Positions 28,975 to 37,793 of a DNA stretch of 64,000 nt are shown one piece after another. The notes below the pieces were generated by a model, which saw nothing but the letters and a program-made list of their open reading frames with translations, was not told the DNA's origin and made no database searches. Where the stretch lies: contig DASTPP010000295.1 in the NCBI GenBank assembly GCA_035762175.1, forward strand, positions 20,403-84,402, written 5' to 3'. Numbering within the stretch: position 1 is the first letter of the stretch; every line of letters starts with the position of its first letter. This DNA is from DASTPP01 sp035762175. Lineage in GTDB: Bacteria > Myxococcota_A > Polyangia > Polyangiales > Polyangiaceae. The position numbers and the translations under genes are program-made.

Positions 28975-29646
28975 TCAGGCGGCGCGCGGCAGGGCGGGCT
29001 CTTCGCCCGGCGCCGGCAGCCCGAGCTCGCGGCGGACCTCGTCGAGCGGCCGCGCCCAGCGCTCGTCCCACCGGACGCCGAAGAGCGGGCGCGCGGCGCG
29101 CCCGAGCCGCCAGCCGCGCGCGATCTCGTCCATGCGCCGGGGCGCGTCGCCCATCGCGGAGACGACCGTGTTGAGCAGCCCCGCGGTCAGGACGGCCATG
29201 GGCAGCGGGCCCTCGAGCTGGGCGAAGTAGAAGGCCTGCAGCCCGAGCTCGCCGGCGACGTCGGGGCCGAAGCCGGCGACGACGTGCCAGACGTCGTGCG
29301 TCTCGTAGAGGTGCGCGGTGAACCACCCGTGCTCGCCCCGCGCCTCGAGCGTGGGGATGGACGCGGGGTCGAGGTTCGCCGCGCGCATGAAGTCGGCGTA
29401 GGCGCGGCCGAGGGTGCCCTCGGGCAGGGCGGAGAGCGCGGCGAGGTCGACGCGGCCGAGGCGGGCCCGCTCGCGCAGCGCGCGCCCCGTGGCCTCGCCC
29501 GCGCGCAGGCGCGCGACGACCGGCTCGAGGACGGACGAATCGTCGATCGACTCGCGCAGCGCGAAGACGGCGTCGAGGCGGCGGGGGTCGCGGGCGATGA
29601 CGAGCATGCTTCGCAGGGCGGCGAGTCGATTGAGCAGGCGCTTCAT
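28975..29646 (-). CDS. Coq4-like protein
   Basis: The 223-residue protein has the Coq4 metal motif HDxxH(x11)E: His117, Asp118, His121 and Glu133 in THDVWHVVAGFG. Coq4 family proteins take part in ubiquinone biosynthesis, where Coq4 is reported to act in head-group modification. Bacterial homologues often stand alone. The N-terminal 100 residues (with DPRRLDAVFALRES and GRAYADFM) fit the family. ATG 29646 follows GAGGTG at about 9 nt. The operator-like site at 29678-29695 is 32-49 nt upstream, next to a TATTTT box, suggesting repression by the adjacent TetR protein. Confidence 0.82.
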   Translation of the reverse strand: MKRLLNRLAALRSMLVIARDPRRLDAVFALRESIDDSSVLEPVVARLRAGEATGRALRERARLGRVDLAALSALPEGTLGRAYADFMRAANLDPASIPTLEARGEHGWFTAHLYETHDVWHVVAGFGPDVAGELGLQAFYFAQLEGPLPMAVLTAGLLNTVVSAMGDAPRRMDEIARGWRLGRAARPLFGVRWDERWARPLDEVRRELGLPAPGEEPALPRAA

Positions 29647-29677
29647 GGGGACACCTCGTTGACTGTTCCTAAAATAC

Positions 29678-29695
29678 GAGCGATTGCTCGCGTTC
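29678..29695. promoter_or_regulatory. Second copy of TetR-type operator, upstream of Coq4-like gene
   Basis: GAGCGATTGCTCGCGTTC; read leftward it is directly followed by a -10-like TATTTT. It differs from the TetR promoter copy at 3 of 18 positions. Confidence 0.65.
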
Positions 29696-29836
29696 GCTAC
29701 TCGCATTGGTTCGGGCCGGCTCGCGCTCGTTTTTGGCTGCGAGGCCGCGCTACGCCGATAGGGTGCTCAGATCTTGGGGCGCCCGTGGCGGCGGGCGGCC
29801 TCGGGCCCGCGGGCGGCGGGGCCCGCCGCCCGGCGC

Positions 29837-30823
29837 TCAGGGGGCGCGCTCGGCCGGCGCCCGGAACCACGCGAGCGCGTCGCCGACCCAGTCGCTCATG
29901 TTCGGCGGGAAGTCGTGGCCGATGCGCCCGAGGCTGCGGAAGGCGGCGCGGTAGCCGAGGCCCTCGAGCCGCTTGGCCTCGCGGGCCATGGCGGCGCGGG
30001 TGCCGTCGGACTCGCCCGCCGCGAGCAGCACGCTGCGGACGCCGGCGCGGCGGAGCCGCTCGGGGTCGAGGGTGACGTTGGCGGCGATGAGCAAGAGGTG
30101 CGAGAAGCGGCCGGGCGCGGCGGTCTGGGCGAGGCGCGCGGCGGCGTAAGCGCCCTGCGAGAAGCCCGAGAGCACGGCGGGCTCACGCGCGTCGTCGGGG
30201 AAGGCGGCGGCGAAGGTGGCGAGGGTCTCGTCGACGAGCGCGGCGGTGCCGGCGCCGTGCGAGAAGCCGCCGGCGCGCGAGAAGCCGCCGTTCGCGCAGC
30301 GCGCGGTCGCGCGCGGGCAGAGCAGCCAGTGCGTCTCGGCGGCGCCGGGCTGCATCAGGGGGCACTCGTCGACGGGGTGCCAGCAGTACGAGTGCAGGTG
30401 CAAGACCAAGGGGTGCGGCGCGCCGCGATCGCGCGGCGGGTAGACCAGCACGGGCGTGCGCGAGGCCCCCGAGACGAACCACCGCGTGCCGGCGCGCTCG
30501 GGCGGGGCGCTTCGGGGCTCGGCGCGGGCGGACGGAGCGGCCTGGGGCTCGGCGCGAGCGGGCGGGGCGACTTGGGGCTCGCCGCGGGCGCTGCTGCGCG
30601 CGGCGCCTGCGGCGAAGAGGGCGAGCGCGACGCCGAGCACGGCCGGAGCGGCGACGCGGACAGTGCCGATCGCGGCCGACAAGATGAGGTGGTGAGCACC
30701 GGGCGCGACCGACGCGGTAACGCGGTTGGCGCCGAGCGCGCCGGTCGTGAGGCGGGCGGCGCCTCGGGGCCGGCGGGGGCCCGCGGCGCCGGGGAGCGGG
30801 GGCGGCCGGGGGGGACGAGCCAT
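29837..30823 (-). CDS. Alpha/beta hydrolase, probably exported
   Basis: The 328-residue frame has a hydrophobic segment (VRVAAPAVLGVALALFAAGA, about 54-73), a repeated Ala/Pro/Glu/Arg linker (ARAEPQAAPS, ARAEPRSAPP) and an esterase-like hydrolase domain with nucleophile elbow GFSQG, acid in GESDGT and catalytic His in GHDFPP. HSYCWHPVDECP and CPRATARC suggest disulfides, consistent with a periplasmic enzyme. The substrate is unknown. The start is uncertain: the first 50 residues are low-complexity and a TTG start just before SAAIGTVRV would give a conventional signal peptide. Confidence 0.75.
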   Translation of the reverse strand: MARPPRPPPLPGAAGPRRPRGAARLTTGALGANRVTASVAPGAHHLILSAAIGTVRVAAPAVLGVALALFAAGAARSSARGEPQVAPPARAEPQAAPSARAEPRSAPPERAGTRWFVSGASRTPVLVYPPRDRGAPHPLVLHLHSYCWHPVDECPLMQPGAAETHWLLCPRATARCANGGFSRAGGFSHGAGTAALVDETLATFAAAFPDDAREPAVLSGFSQGAYAAARLAQTAAPGRFSHLLLIAANVTLDPERLRRAGVRSVLLAAGESDGTRAAMAREAKRLEGLGYRAAFRSLGRIGHDFPPNMSDWVGDALAWFRAPAERAP

Positions 30824-31056
30824 GGGAGCGTCGGCGGCGGGCGCGGCGCCGGCGGGCGGCGGGCGCGCCTCGGAGCGGACGGTTTAGCACGGGCCCCGGG
30901 GGGCGCCCCGCCGAGGCGGCCCGCCGCGGCGCCCCTTTTCGGCCCGACGCCGCCCGCGCCGCGCGCGGGCCTCCGCGCCTCCGCCGCCCGCCGGCCCCGC
31001 CCGGGGAGCCGGCTTGCGCGCTGTCGCCCGGGCCCCAGGGGCGCTAGGGAGGGGGC

Positions 31057-32520
31057 GTGAGCCGAGCGCCCCGCGGCCGCCTCCCGCTTGTCACCCAGGC
31101 CTTGCTCTTCGCCGCGACCGTGGCCTTCGGGCCCCTGTTGTTGAGCGCCGCGCTCTTTCTGCGCCTGCCGCCCGAGGCGCCGCCGCTCGCCCCGCTCGGC
31201 TGGCCCCCGGCGCTGCGCGGTACGCACGCCATACTGCTCGAACCGGGCGCGCGCCGGGGCTGGTTCGTCGCGCCCTCGCCCCCGGGGGCGGCGCCCGCCG
31301 GCGGCCTCGTCGCCTGCGGCTTCGAGCTCGCCACCTTGCGCGCGTCGCCCTGCCACGCGCTCGGGCTCCGCCCCCGCGAGGCGAGGGGCGCCTTGCACCA
31401 CGCCTTCGGCGCGGGCTCGCTGCTGCTCGTGGCGAACGAGGGCGCCGACCGCGGGCCGCTCGCCCTGCGCGCGACGCTCTTGCGCTCGGAGGGGCCCCCG
31501 CTCGCGGGGCCGCTCTGGACGGACGAAGCGGGCGCGGCGCCGGCGGCTTCGCTCGTCAACGTCGCGTGGAACGCGCGCGCGGGCCGCTTCGAGGCCTACC
31601 TCGCGCGGCCGAACGGGGACGCCTCGTACGACCTCTTCGTGCTGCCCTTCGCCGGGGCGAGCGCGGCCGCGGCCCCCGAGCGCCTCGCCCTCGCGGGCGC
31701 GGGCCCGGCGCTCGGGGCGCAGCCGATGGCGGTCACCGGGTCCGAGCCGCGCGGGGTGGTCTGGGCGACGCCGAGCGCCGCGGTGTACGCCCGCGGCGAA
31801 GAGCGGACGCCCCTGCCTTGCCGCGATCCGCCTTTTGCCTGCGTCCTCGTCGCCTCGCCGCTCGCCCTGGCGGGCCACTACGCGGGCTCGGGCTCGCTGT
31901 GGTTCGACGGCCGGGGCGAGGTCACGCCGCTCGCGCCCTACTTCGACTCGTCCGAGCGGTGGCGGCAGATCGTGCACGTCGTCGCGCGGCTCTCGGACGA
32001 CGGCGGCTCGAGCCCGCTCGCCTCGCGCTCGGTCTCCGACGACCGCAGCTTCGGCCGCATCGAGGCGAGCGATCTCAAGGGCAACCCGGTCGGCGTCCTG
32101 GTCGAGCACCGGGGCTTCGAGGAGGTGCTGGTCGTCGTCGACCCGGGCGGGGCCCGCCACCGCGTCGCGCGCAACGCCCACGCCCCCTACAACTGGACGG
32201 TCGTGCCCCACGCCGCGGGCCTCGCCCTCTTCGACTTCAGCTCCGGGCGGGGGGTCGCGCTCGACGCCTCGTACCGGGTGCGCGTGCCCCGCGCGCGCCT
32301 CGCGACGCTGCGCGATGTGCTGGCCCGCCGCTTCGACCTCGGGCCCCTCTCGGTGGTCGCCTTCCTCGCCGCCCTCGCCGCCTACCCGCTGCTCCTGCTC
32401 TGGGCCGCCCTCGCGCGCCGCGGCGGCCGGGGCGACGCGCTCGCCGCGGCGCTCGCGGCCTACGTCGCGGTCGTCGCGATCTTTCTCCTCCAGAACCGCG
32501 CGTACATCTTCCCGCCATGA
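31057..32520 (+). CDS. Membrane-anchored exported protein of unknown function
   Basis: The 487-residue protein has an N-terminal membrane segment (residues about 12-36), a large extracytoplasmic beta-rich domain (about 40-420) with several Asp/Gly turns and three Cys, and two C-terminal membrane segments (about 430-455 and 463-482). No family recognised. The GTG start follows AGGGAGGGGG. It overlaps the next gene by 4 nt (ATGA), so the pair is coupled. Confidence 0.75.
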   Translation: MSRAPRGRLPLVTQALLFAATVAFGPLLLSAALFLRLPPEAPPLAPLGWPPALRGTHAILLEPGARRGWFVAPSPPGAAPAGGLVACGFELATLRASPCHALGLRPREARGALHHAFGAGSLLLVANEGADRGPLALRATLLRSEGPPLAGPLWTDEAGAAPAASLVNVAWNARAGRFEAYLARPNGDASYDLFVLPFAGASAAAAPERLALAGAGPALGAQPMAVTGSEPRGVVWATPSAAVYARGEERTPLPCRDPPFACVLVASPLALAGHYAGSGSLWFDGRGEVTPLAPYFDSSERWRQIVHVVARLSDDGGSSPLASRSVSDDRSFGRIEASDLKGNPVGVLVEHRGFEEVLVVVDPGGARHRVARNAHAPYNWTVVPHAAGLALFDFSSGRGVALDASYRVRVPRARLATLRDVLARRFDLGPLSVVAFLAALAAYPLLLLWAALARRGGRGDALAAALAAYVAVVAIFLLQNRAYIFPP

Positions 32521-33494
32521 GACCCCCGCCGCCCGCTCTTGGCCCCCGCTCCGCCGCGCCGCCCGCTCCTGGCCCCCGCTTCGCCGCGGCGCTCGCCGCC
32601 GGCCTCGCCGCGTGCGCGGGGGGCGAGGGCCGGCGCCCCCCTTCCCCGGCGCTGGCCCCGGCGCCCGTGCCGGCGGCGCTCGAGTTCAGCTCGGCGGCCG
32701 AGCTCGTGGCGCCCGGCGTCGCGTCGAGCGAGTTCGGCGAGGTGCGGCTCGCGGCGAGCCCCGACGGGCGCACCTTGCTCTGGGGCAGCACCGACCGGCC
32801 CGGCGGCCGCGGGGGCTGGGACATCTGGCTCGCCCGCCGCGAGGGCGAGGGCTGGGGCCGGCCCGAGCCGGCCCCCTTCAACTCGGAGGCGAACGACTTC
32901 GACCCGGCGTACTCGCCGGACGGCCGCTACGTGTACTTCTTTTCGAAGCGCCCGGGCGGGCTCGGCGGCGACGACGTCTACCGCGTCGCGGCCTCGGCCG
33001 GGGGCGGCTTCGGCGCCGTCGAGCACCTCGGGCCCGAGGTGAATAGCCCGGGCGACGAGTGGGCGCCGGCGCTCTCGCCCGACGGCCGCGCGCTGCTCTT
33101 CGCGTCCGACGGCCGGGGGGGCCGGGGGCGGCACGACCTCTTCGTCGCCGCCGCCCGGGGCGAGGGCTGGGCGCGGGCCGAGCCCTTGCCCGGGGCGATC
33201 AACACGCCCGACGACGAGTTCGACGCCACCTTCCTGGCCGACGGCGCTTCGGTCGTGTTCGCGCGCTCGGCCGACGTGAACGAGAAGCCCATCACGCTGC
33301 ACTTCGCCGCCCGCGGCCCCGGCGGCTACGGCGCGGGCACGCCCCTCGGCGCCGCCGTCAACGTCGCCGAGGGCGCGAACCTCGGCCCCGCCCTCGACTG
33401 GCGCGACCGCTCGCTGCTCTACTTCACGGGCCGCCGGCCCGAGGCGCGGGCCGGCAAGCTCGATCTCTATCAGATACGCTACCGGCTACGCTGA
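32517..33494 (+). CDS. Lipoprotein with PD40/WD40-like beta-propeller repeats (TolB-like)
   Basis: A 325-residue lipoprotein: hydrophobic segment AAALAAGLAAC with lipobox at Cys37, a Pro-rich linker, then four to five propeller blades marked by SPDGRTLLWGS, YSPDGRYVYFFSKR, LSPDGRALLFASDGRG and LADGASVVFARS. The series resembles TolB/OmpA-associated PD40 proteins that bind partners in the envelope. It has no C-terminal OmpA domain. ATG overlaps the upstream stop. Confidence 0.85.
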   Translation: MRPPPPALGPRSAAPPAPGPRFAAALAAGLAACAGGEGRRPPSPALAPAPVPAALEFSSAAELVAPGVASSEFGEVRLAASPDGRTLLWGSTDRPGGRGGWDIWLARREGEGWGRPEPAPFNSEANDFDPAYSPDGRYVYFFSKRPGGLGGDDVYRVAASAGGGFGAVEHLGPEVNSPGDEWAPALSPDGRALLFASDGRGGRGRHDLFVAAARGEGWARAEPLPGAINTPDDEFDATFLADGASVVFARSADVNEKPITLHFAARGPGGYGAGTPLGAAVNVAEGANLGPALDWRDRSLLYFTGRRPEARAGKLDLYQIRYRLR

Positions 33495-33549
33495 GCCCCG
33501 CCCGCGGCCCGGCGGGCGAAGTCGGCCGGCCGGCGCGCGCCGCCTCTGC

Positions 33550-33555
33550 TAAGCT
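33550..33555 (+). promoter_or_regulatory. -10-like box, leaderless-type promoter
   Basis: TAAGCT, preceded by CTGC, lies 8 nt before the ATG at 33564. Confidence 0.35.
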
Positions 33556-33563
33556 CGCGGCGC

Positions 33564-34145
33564 ATGGCACGCTCCCGGCTCGCCGCCGCCCTGACCCTCG
33601 CCCTCGGCGCCCCGATGATCTGCGACTGCAGCGAGACGAAGACGCGCGTCCAGCTGCGCGTCACCACCGACCTGCCCTGCCCCCGCGTCAACGGCGTCAG
33701 CATCACCGGCGGGCGGCGCGGCCAGATCGAAGACCGGCGGCCCGCCTTCTATTCGGACTCGTGCGTCGACAGCGGCGGGCTCGGCACCTTCTTGCTCGTC
33801 CCCCTCGACGAGTACCTCAACGAGCTCGAGCTCAAGGTCGTCGTGGCCGTGCTCGACGAGGCGGGCGCGGGCCCCGCGGGGCCCGACGCCTGCACCCCGG
33901 CCACCGGGTACGCCGGCTGCATCGTCGCCCGCCGAGCCTTCAGCGCGCTGCCCGACGAGACCATTTACGTCGAGGTGCCCTTGCTCGCCAACTGCCTCGA
34001 CGTCGCGTCCGGCTGCGGGCCCGAGCGCACCTGCGTCGCGGGCCTCTGCTTCTCGGCGCTCGTCGAAGACCCGAACGTCTGCCTGCAGTCCGGCGTCTGC
34101 GACAACAACGTCCTGCCCGACGGCGCGCTCGGCGCCGGCGGTTAG
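33564..34145 (+). CDS. Cys-rich exported protein of unknown function
   Basis: The 193-residue protein starts with a signal sequence (RLAAALTLALGAPMICDC), where Cys20 or Cys22 could be lipidated although the lipobox is not canonical. The mature part has about ten Cys, with a C-terminal cluster GCGPERTCVAGLC of the small disulfide-rich type common in myxobacterial secreted proteins. No catalytic motif. Its stop is 1 nt before the GTG of the PrsW-like gene. Confidence 0.75.
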   Translation: MARSRLAAALTLALGAPMICDCSETKTRVQLRVTTDLPCPRVNGVSITGGRRGQIEDRRPAFYSDSCVDSGGLGTFLLVPLDEYLNELELKVVVAVLDEAGAGPAGPDACTPATGYAGCIVARRAFSALPDETIYVEVPLLANCLDVASGCGPERTCVAGLCFSALVEDPNVCLQSGVCDNNVLPDGALGAGG

Positions 34146-34146
34146 C

Positions 34147-35292
34147 GTGCCGCTCGCCCTGCGCGTCGCGCTCTGGGGCTTGCTCTGCGCCCTGCCGGGC
34201 CTCGCGGCCACGTCCGCGGTCGCGCGGGGGCGCCTGCCGCGGCGCCCGCCCGGCCCCTGGCTGGCGGCCTCGTCGCTCGGCGCGCTGGGCGGCCTCGGCG
34301 TCTACTGGCTCGAGGGCGCCGTGCGCGTCTCGTACGATCTCGGCCCGGCGGCGGCCCTGCCGCTGGTGCTCACGATGGCCGTGCTCGCGCCGGCCGAAGA
34401 GGGGGCCAAGATCGGCGCGCTCTGGCCCGCGCTCTGGATGGGCGGCGTCCCGCGGGCCGAGCGGGGGCTCGCGCTGAGCGTCGCGGCCTCGTCGGGGCTC
34501 GCGGCGGCGCAGCACGCGGCGATCGTCCTGGCGGCGCCCGAGCTCGGCGGCTGGGGGGTGCTGCGGCTCGCCCTGAGCGTGCCGGCGCAGGCGCTGCCCT
34601 CGGCGCTCTGGGGCCATGCGCTCGGGCGGCGCGACCCGCGCGGGCGGCCGCCGCGCAGCCTGCTGCTCGTCTGGGCGCTGGCGGTCGCGTCGCGGGGGCT
34701 GCTCTCGCACGCGCTCACGCGGCGCACGCCCGCCTGGGCGCTCGGCGCGCTCGGCGTGCTCGCGGGGCTCGGCGCGATTTCGTATGTTTCCGGTATTTTC
34801 CGCGTCCGCGCCGGGCGCCACGCGCCGCCCGCGTCCGGGCGCCTGTCGGTGCCGCCGCCCTCGTCGCTGCGCCAGGCGCTCGAGTCGCTGCGGCGGCGGC
34901 GCCGCCCGCTCAAGGCGGGGCGCGTGCTGCTCGGCGCGTTCGCGCTGCACGGCGCGCTGCTCGTGGCGGCGGGCTCGGCGTTCGCGTTCGGGGGGCGGCT
35001 GGGGCTCGACATGGCGGCGCTCGGGGCGGCGCGCGAGACGCCGGTCGGGCCGCTCGCGTGGCTGGTCGGCGCCTCGCTCGCGGCCTTCCCGGTGGGCGGC
35101 TTTCTGCTCGCGCGGGCGAGCGACGACGCGCTCGTGGCCGAGGTGGCGCTCGCCGCCCTCTTCGCCGCGAGCCTCTTCCTGGCCCACCTCGGGCTGCTCG
35201 CGCCGACCACGCTCGCCTACGGCGTCGCCGGCGTGCCGGCCGCGGTGGCGCTCGCGTGCGCGGGCGCCTGGTACGGGGGCCGCGCGTCGTAG
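34147..35292 (+). CDS. PrsW-like intramembrane protease family protein
   Basis: A 381-residue multi-pass membrane protein. Residues 80-160 carry features of the PrsW (M82) family: LAPAEEGAK (Glu84, Glu85, Lys88), AQHA (His123) and SALWGHALG (His157). Families with this EExxK/His pattern include PrsW, which cleaves anti-sigma factors. The C-terminal 130 residues add four more membrane segments. The C-terminal part is unassigned, so enzymatic activity is only inferred. The GTG start is 1 nt after the previous stop codon. Confidence 0.7.
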   Translation: MPLALRVALWGLLCALPGLAATSAVARGRLPRRPPGPWLAASSLGALGGLGVYWLEGAVRVSYDLGPAAALPLVLTMAVLAPAEEGAKIGALWPALWMGGVPRAERGLALSVAASSGLAAAQHAAIVLAAPELGGWGVLRLALSVPAQALPSALWGHALGRRDPRGRPPRSLLLVWALAVASRGLLSHALTRRTPAWALGALGVLAGLGAISYVSGIFRVRAGRHAPPASGRLSVPPPSSLRQALESLRRRRRPLKAGRVLLGAFALHGALLVAAGSAFAFGGRLGLDMAALGAARETPVGPLAWLVGASLAAFPVGGFLLARASDDALVAEVALAALFAASLFLAHLGLLAPTTLAYGVAGVPAAVALACAGAWYGGRAS

Positions 35293-35391
35293 CCGGGCGG
35301 GGCGGCCGGGGGGCGCGCGCCGGGCGGGGGCGCCCCGCGGCCGGGCGGCGCTCCCTTGCGGAGGGCGGAGGCTTCGGGCACAAAGGCCCCG

Positions 35392-37116
35392 GTGCTCGGG
35401 CTCGTGCTGACGCTCTCGGTGGCGGGCCTTGCCGTGGGCCCCCTGCTCTACGCCAGCGGCCGCCGCCGGGCCCCGGCGATGGCGGCGCTCGACGGGCTGA
35501 CGCTGGGGCTGGTGCCCGCGCTCATCGTGCTGCGGCTCGCGCCCCACCTCTACGACGAGATCGGCGACGTCGCGCCGCTCTTGTTCGCCGCGGGCTACGC
35601 CTTCGTCTGGCTGGTCGAGCGCCGCAGCCACGGGCCGCGCGGGGCCCGGCTCGCCTCGGCGGTGGTCGTCTCGGCGCTCGTCGCGCACGCGCTCGGCGAC
35701 GGGGCGGCGCTCGCGGTGACGCTGCGCTCGGGCGAGCGCGCGGGGGCGGGCGGGGCCGTCTTCGCCCTCGCCCTGCTCTTGCACCGGCTGCCCGAGGGGC
35801 TGGTGGTCACGCGCGCGCTCGTGCCGACGCTCGGCTGGGCGGCGGCGCTCGGCCGGCTCGCGCTGATGGCGGGCGCGACGGTCGCCGGGGCGCTCGCGGG
35901 CAGCACGGCGCTCGAGGCGCTGCCCGAGGGGCCGCTCGAGGGGCTGGTGGCGTTCGGCCTGGGCGCGCTCTTGCGCTGGGTGGTGCACACGCACGACGCC
36001 GCGCGAGCGGGCCGCGCCGCGAGGGCCGCGGCGGGCCTCGCGTTCGCGGGCGGGCTCGGGTTGGCGCTCGCGCTGCCGACCCCGCGCAGCCTGCTCGAGC
36101 GCGCGCAGCCGCGCGAGCTCGCGCTCGCCGAGTCGCTCCTGCCGCTCTTCGTCGAGTGCGCCCCGGCCCTGCTCGCGGGCGCGGCGCTCGGCCCGGCCGC
36201 GGGCGCGCTCTTCGGCCGCCTGGCGGGCCCCCGGCCTCACGGCGCGGCCTCCGGCCTCGCGGCCGCCTGGCGCGTCGAGCCGACGGCGCGGGCGCTGCGT
36301 CTGTGGTCGCGCCTCGGCGCTCGCGCGGCGCCGGCCGGGCTCCTGGCGGCCTGGGCGCTCGCGTCCGCGACGGCGTCGGTCGACGTGCTGCTGCTCGGCG
36401 CCCGCCTGCTCGGGCCGCCCTGGGCGCTCGCGCGGGCGCTGCTGGCCTGCGCCGCGGCGGCGGGCGTGGGGGCGCTCGTCACGGCGGCGGCCCGTCGCGC
36501 GGCCGGCCGGGCTCACGAAGGCGCGGCGGCCGGCGGCGTCGCGGCGGGCGCCGCGGGGCCGGGCCGGCGCGGGCTCGGCTGGCGTCCGGGTGATGCGGGG
36601 CGCGCCTTCGCCCGCACGGCGCCGGGGCTCGTGCTCGGGCTCTTGCTCGCCGCCTTGGCGGAGGCCGCCCTGCGCCCCGCGCCGACCGCGTCCACGCCCG
36701 GCCTCGATCCGCTGGCGCGCTGGTCGCTCGTCGGGGGCCTGGCGCTCGGGGGGCGCGTCGCGCTGCCGCTCGCCGCCGTCGCCGTCCACAAGGGCATCTC
36801 GCCGGGCCTCGCGCTCGGCCTGCTCTCGCTGCGGCTGGCGGCGTGGCCCGCGGCCCTGCCGGCCCTGCGGCGCCGGGGGGGGCTCGCCGCCTGCGCCGCC
36901 TTCGCGCTCGGCGCCCTCGCGGCCTCGTCCGTCGCCGGCCTCGTCGCCGACGCCGCGCTCTCGCCCGCGAGCGTGCCCGAGGTGCACCCGCTCGTCGCCC
37001 ACGATCACCACCCGCTCGAGTGGGTCGCCGCCGGGGCCGCGGCCGCGGGCCTGCTCGCGGGGCTGCTGCGCCGGGGGCCGCGGCGCTGGCTGCGCGACGC
37101 GTTCGCGCGAGCATGA
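35392..37116 (+). CDS. ZIP-like metal transporter N-terminus joined to a second permease-like half
   Basis: The 574-residue membrane protein has a ZIP-type first half: HALGDGAAL (His99, Asp103) and HRLPEGLV (His131, Glu135) match the TM4 HxxxD and TM5 HExPEG metal sites. The second half (from about residue 260) has eight more hydrophobic segments, with LLPLFVECAPALLAGAALG and ATASVDVLLLGARLLG resembling the DUF318/ArsP permease fold, and ends near a His-rich loop EVHPLVAHDHHPLEW. Divalent metal transport is the likely role. The GTG at 35392 is chosen because it directly precedes the first membrane helix; TTG 35356 would add 12 residues. Confidence 0.75.
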   Translation: MLGLVLTLSVAGLAVGPLLYASGRRRAPAMAALDGLTLGLVPALIVLRLAPHLYDEIGDVAPLLFAAGYAFVWLVERRSHGPRGARLASAVVVSALVAHALGDGAALAVTLRSGERAGAGGAVFALALLLHRLPEGLVVTRALVPTLGWAAALGRLALMAGATVAGALAGSTALEALPEGPLEGLVAFGLGALLRWVVHTHDAARAGRAARAAAGLAFAGGLGLALALPTPRSLLERAQPRELALAESLLPLFVECAPALLAGAALGPAAGALFGRLAGPRPHGAASGLAAAWRVEPTARALRLWSRLGARAAPAGLLAAWALASATASVDVLLLGARLLGPPWALARALLACAAAAGVGALVTAAARRAAGRAHEGAAAGGVAAGAAGPGRRGLGWRPGDAGRAFARTAPGLVLGLLLAALAEAALRPAPTASTPGLDPLARWSLVGGLALGGRVALPLAAVAVHKGISPGLALGLLSLRLAAWPAALPALRRRGGLAACAAFALGALAASSVAGLVADAALSPASVPEVHPLVAHDHHPLEWVAAGAAAAGLLAGLLRRGPRRWLRDAFARA

Positions 37117-37149
37117 CGCGCCCCCCGCCCCTTCGCGCCCGGGGCGCGC

Positions 37150-37749
37150 TCAGGGGCGGGCGCCGCCGGGCCAGCGCTCGAGCCAGGCGAGCGGCAGCGA
37201 GTCGCCGACGAGGGCGAGCTTGCGGGCCTTGCCTTGCAGCAAGAGGCCGCGGTCGCCGAGATCGTTCTTGTATTCGGCGAAGACGAGGTGTCGCCCCCAG
37301 TCGGCGGGCACGTCGCCCTGGCGCAGGGCGGTGACGGGCAGGCGCCGGGCGCGCTCGAGCACCTTGCCGCCCGCGTCCCAGCTCGAGGGCGGCTCGGCCG
37401 GGGCCGGGTCGGTCGCCTCGCGCAGCCAGAACACCTCGTCGCGCGGCGCGGGGAAGGCGACGAGCACGCGCTTCTGCCGGGCGCCGCTGCCGAAGAAGAC
37501 GACGGCGACGGGCGCGCCGTCTTCGACGAGGCCGAGCGCCCCTTCGAGCACGACCTCTTCGGAGGCGCTGCGCGTGACGGCGTCGCCGACGGCGAAGGGC
37601 GCCTCGCGGAAGACCCGCGGCGGCGGCGGGGCGAGCTGCTCGGGCTCGCGCCCGAGGCTGTTCTCGTAGCGCTGCCGGGCGGCGCGGCCCGACAGCCACC
37701 CGGCCACCGCCGCCCCCGCCGTCAGACACGTGAAAAGGACCAGGCTCAT
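37150..37749 (-). CDS. Membrane-anchored hypothetical protein
   Basis: The 199-residue protein has one N-terminal membrane segment (MSLVLFTCLTAGAAVAGWL) followed by RAARQRYE, then a soluble domain of about 150 residues with two beta-hairpin-like parts (VVFFGSGARQKRVLVAFP). No family recognised. It converges on the ZIP-like gene and is 45 nt upstream of the end of the Rsm22-ThiE gene, read in the same direction. Confidence 0.7.
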   Translation of the reverse strand: MSLVLFTCLTAGAAVAGWLSGRAARQRYENSLGREPEQLAPPPPRVFREAPFAVGDAVTRSASEEVVLEGALGLVEDGAPVAVVFFGSGARQKRVLVAFPAPRDEVFWLREATDPAPAEPPSSWDAGGKVLERARRLPVTALRQGDVPADWGRHLVFAEYKNDLGDRGLLLQGKARKLALVGDSLPLAWLERWPGGARP

Positions 37750-37793
37750 CGCGACACGTCTCGGGGCACTTTACGAGCTCATCGCGCCGAACG

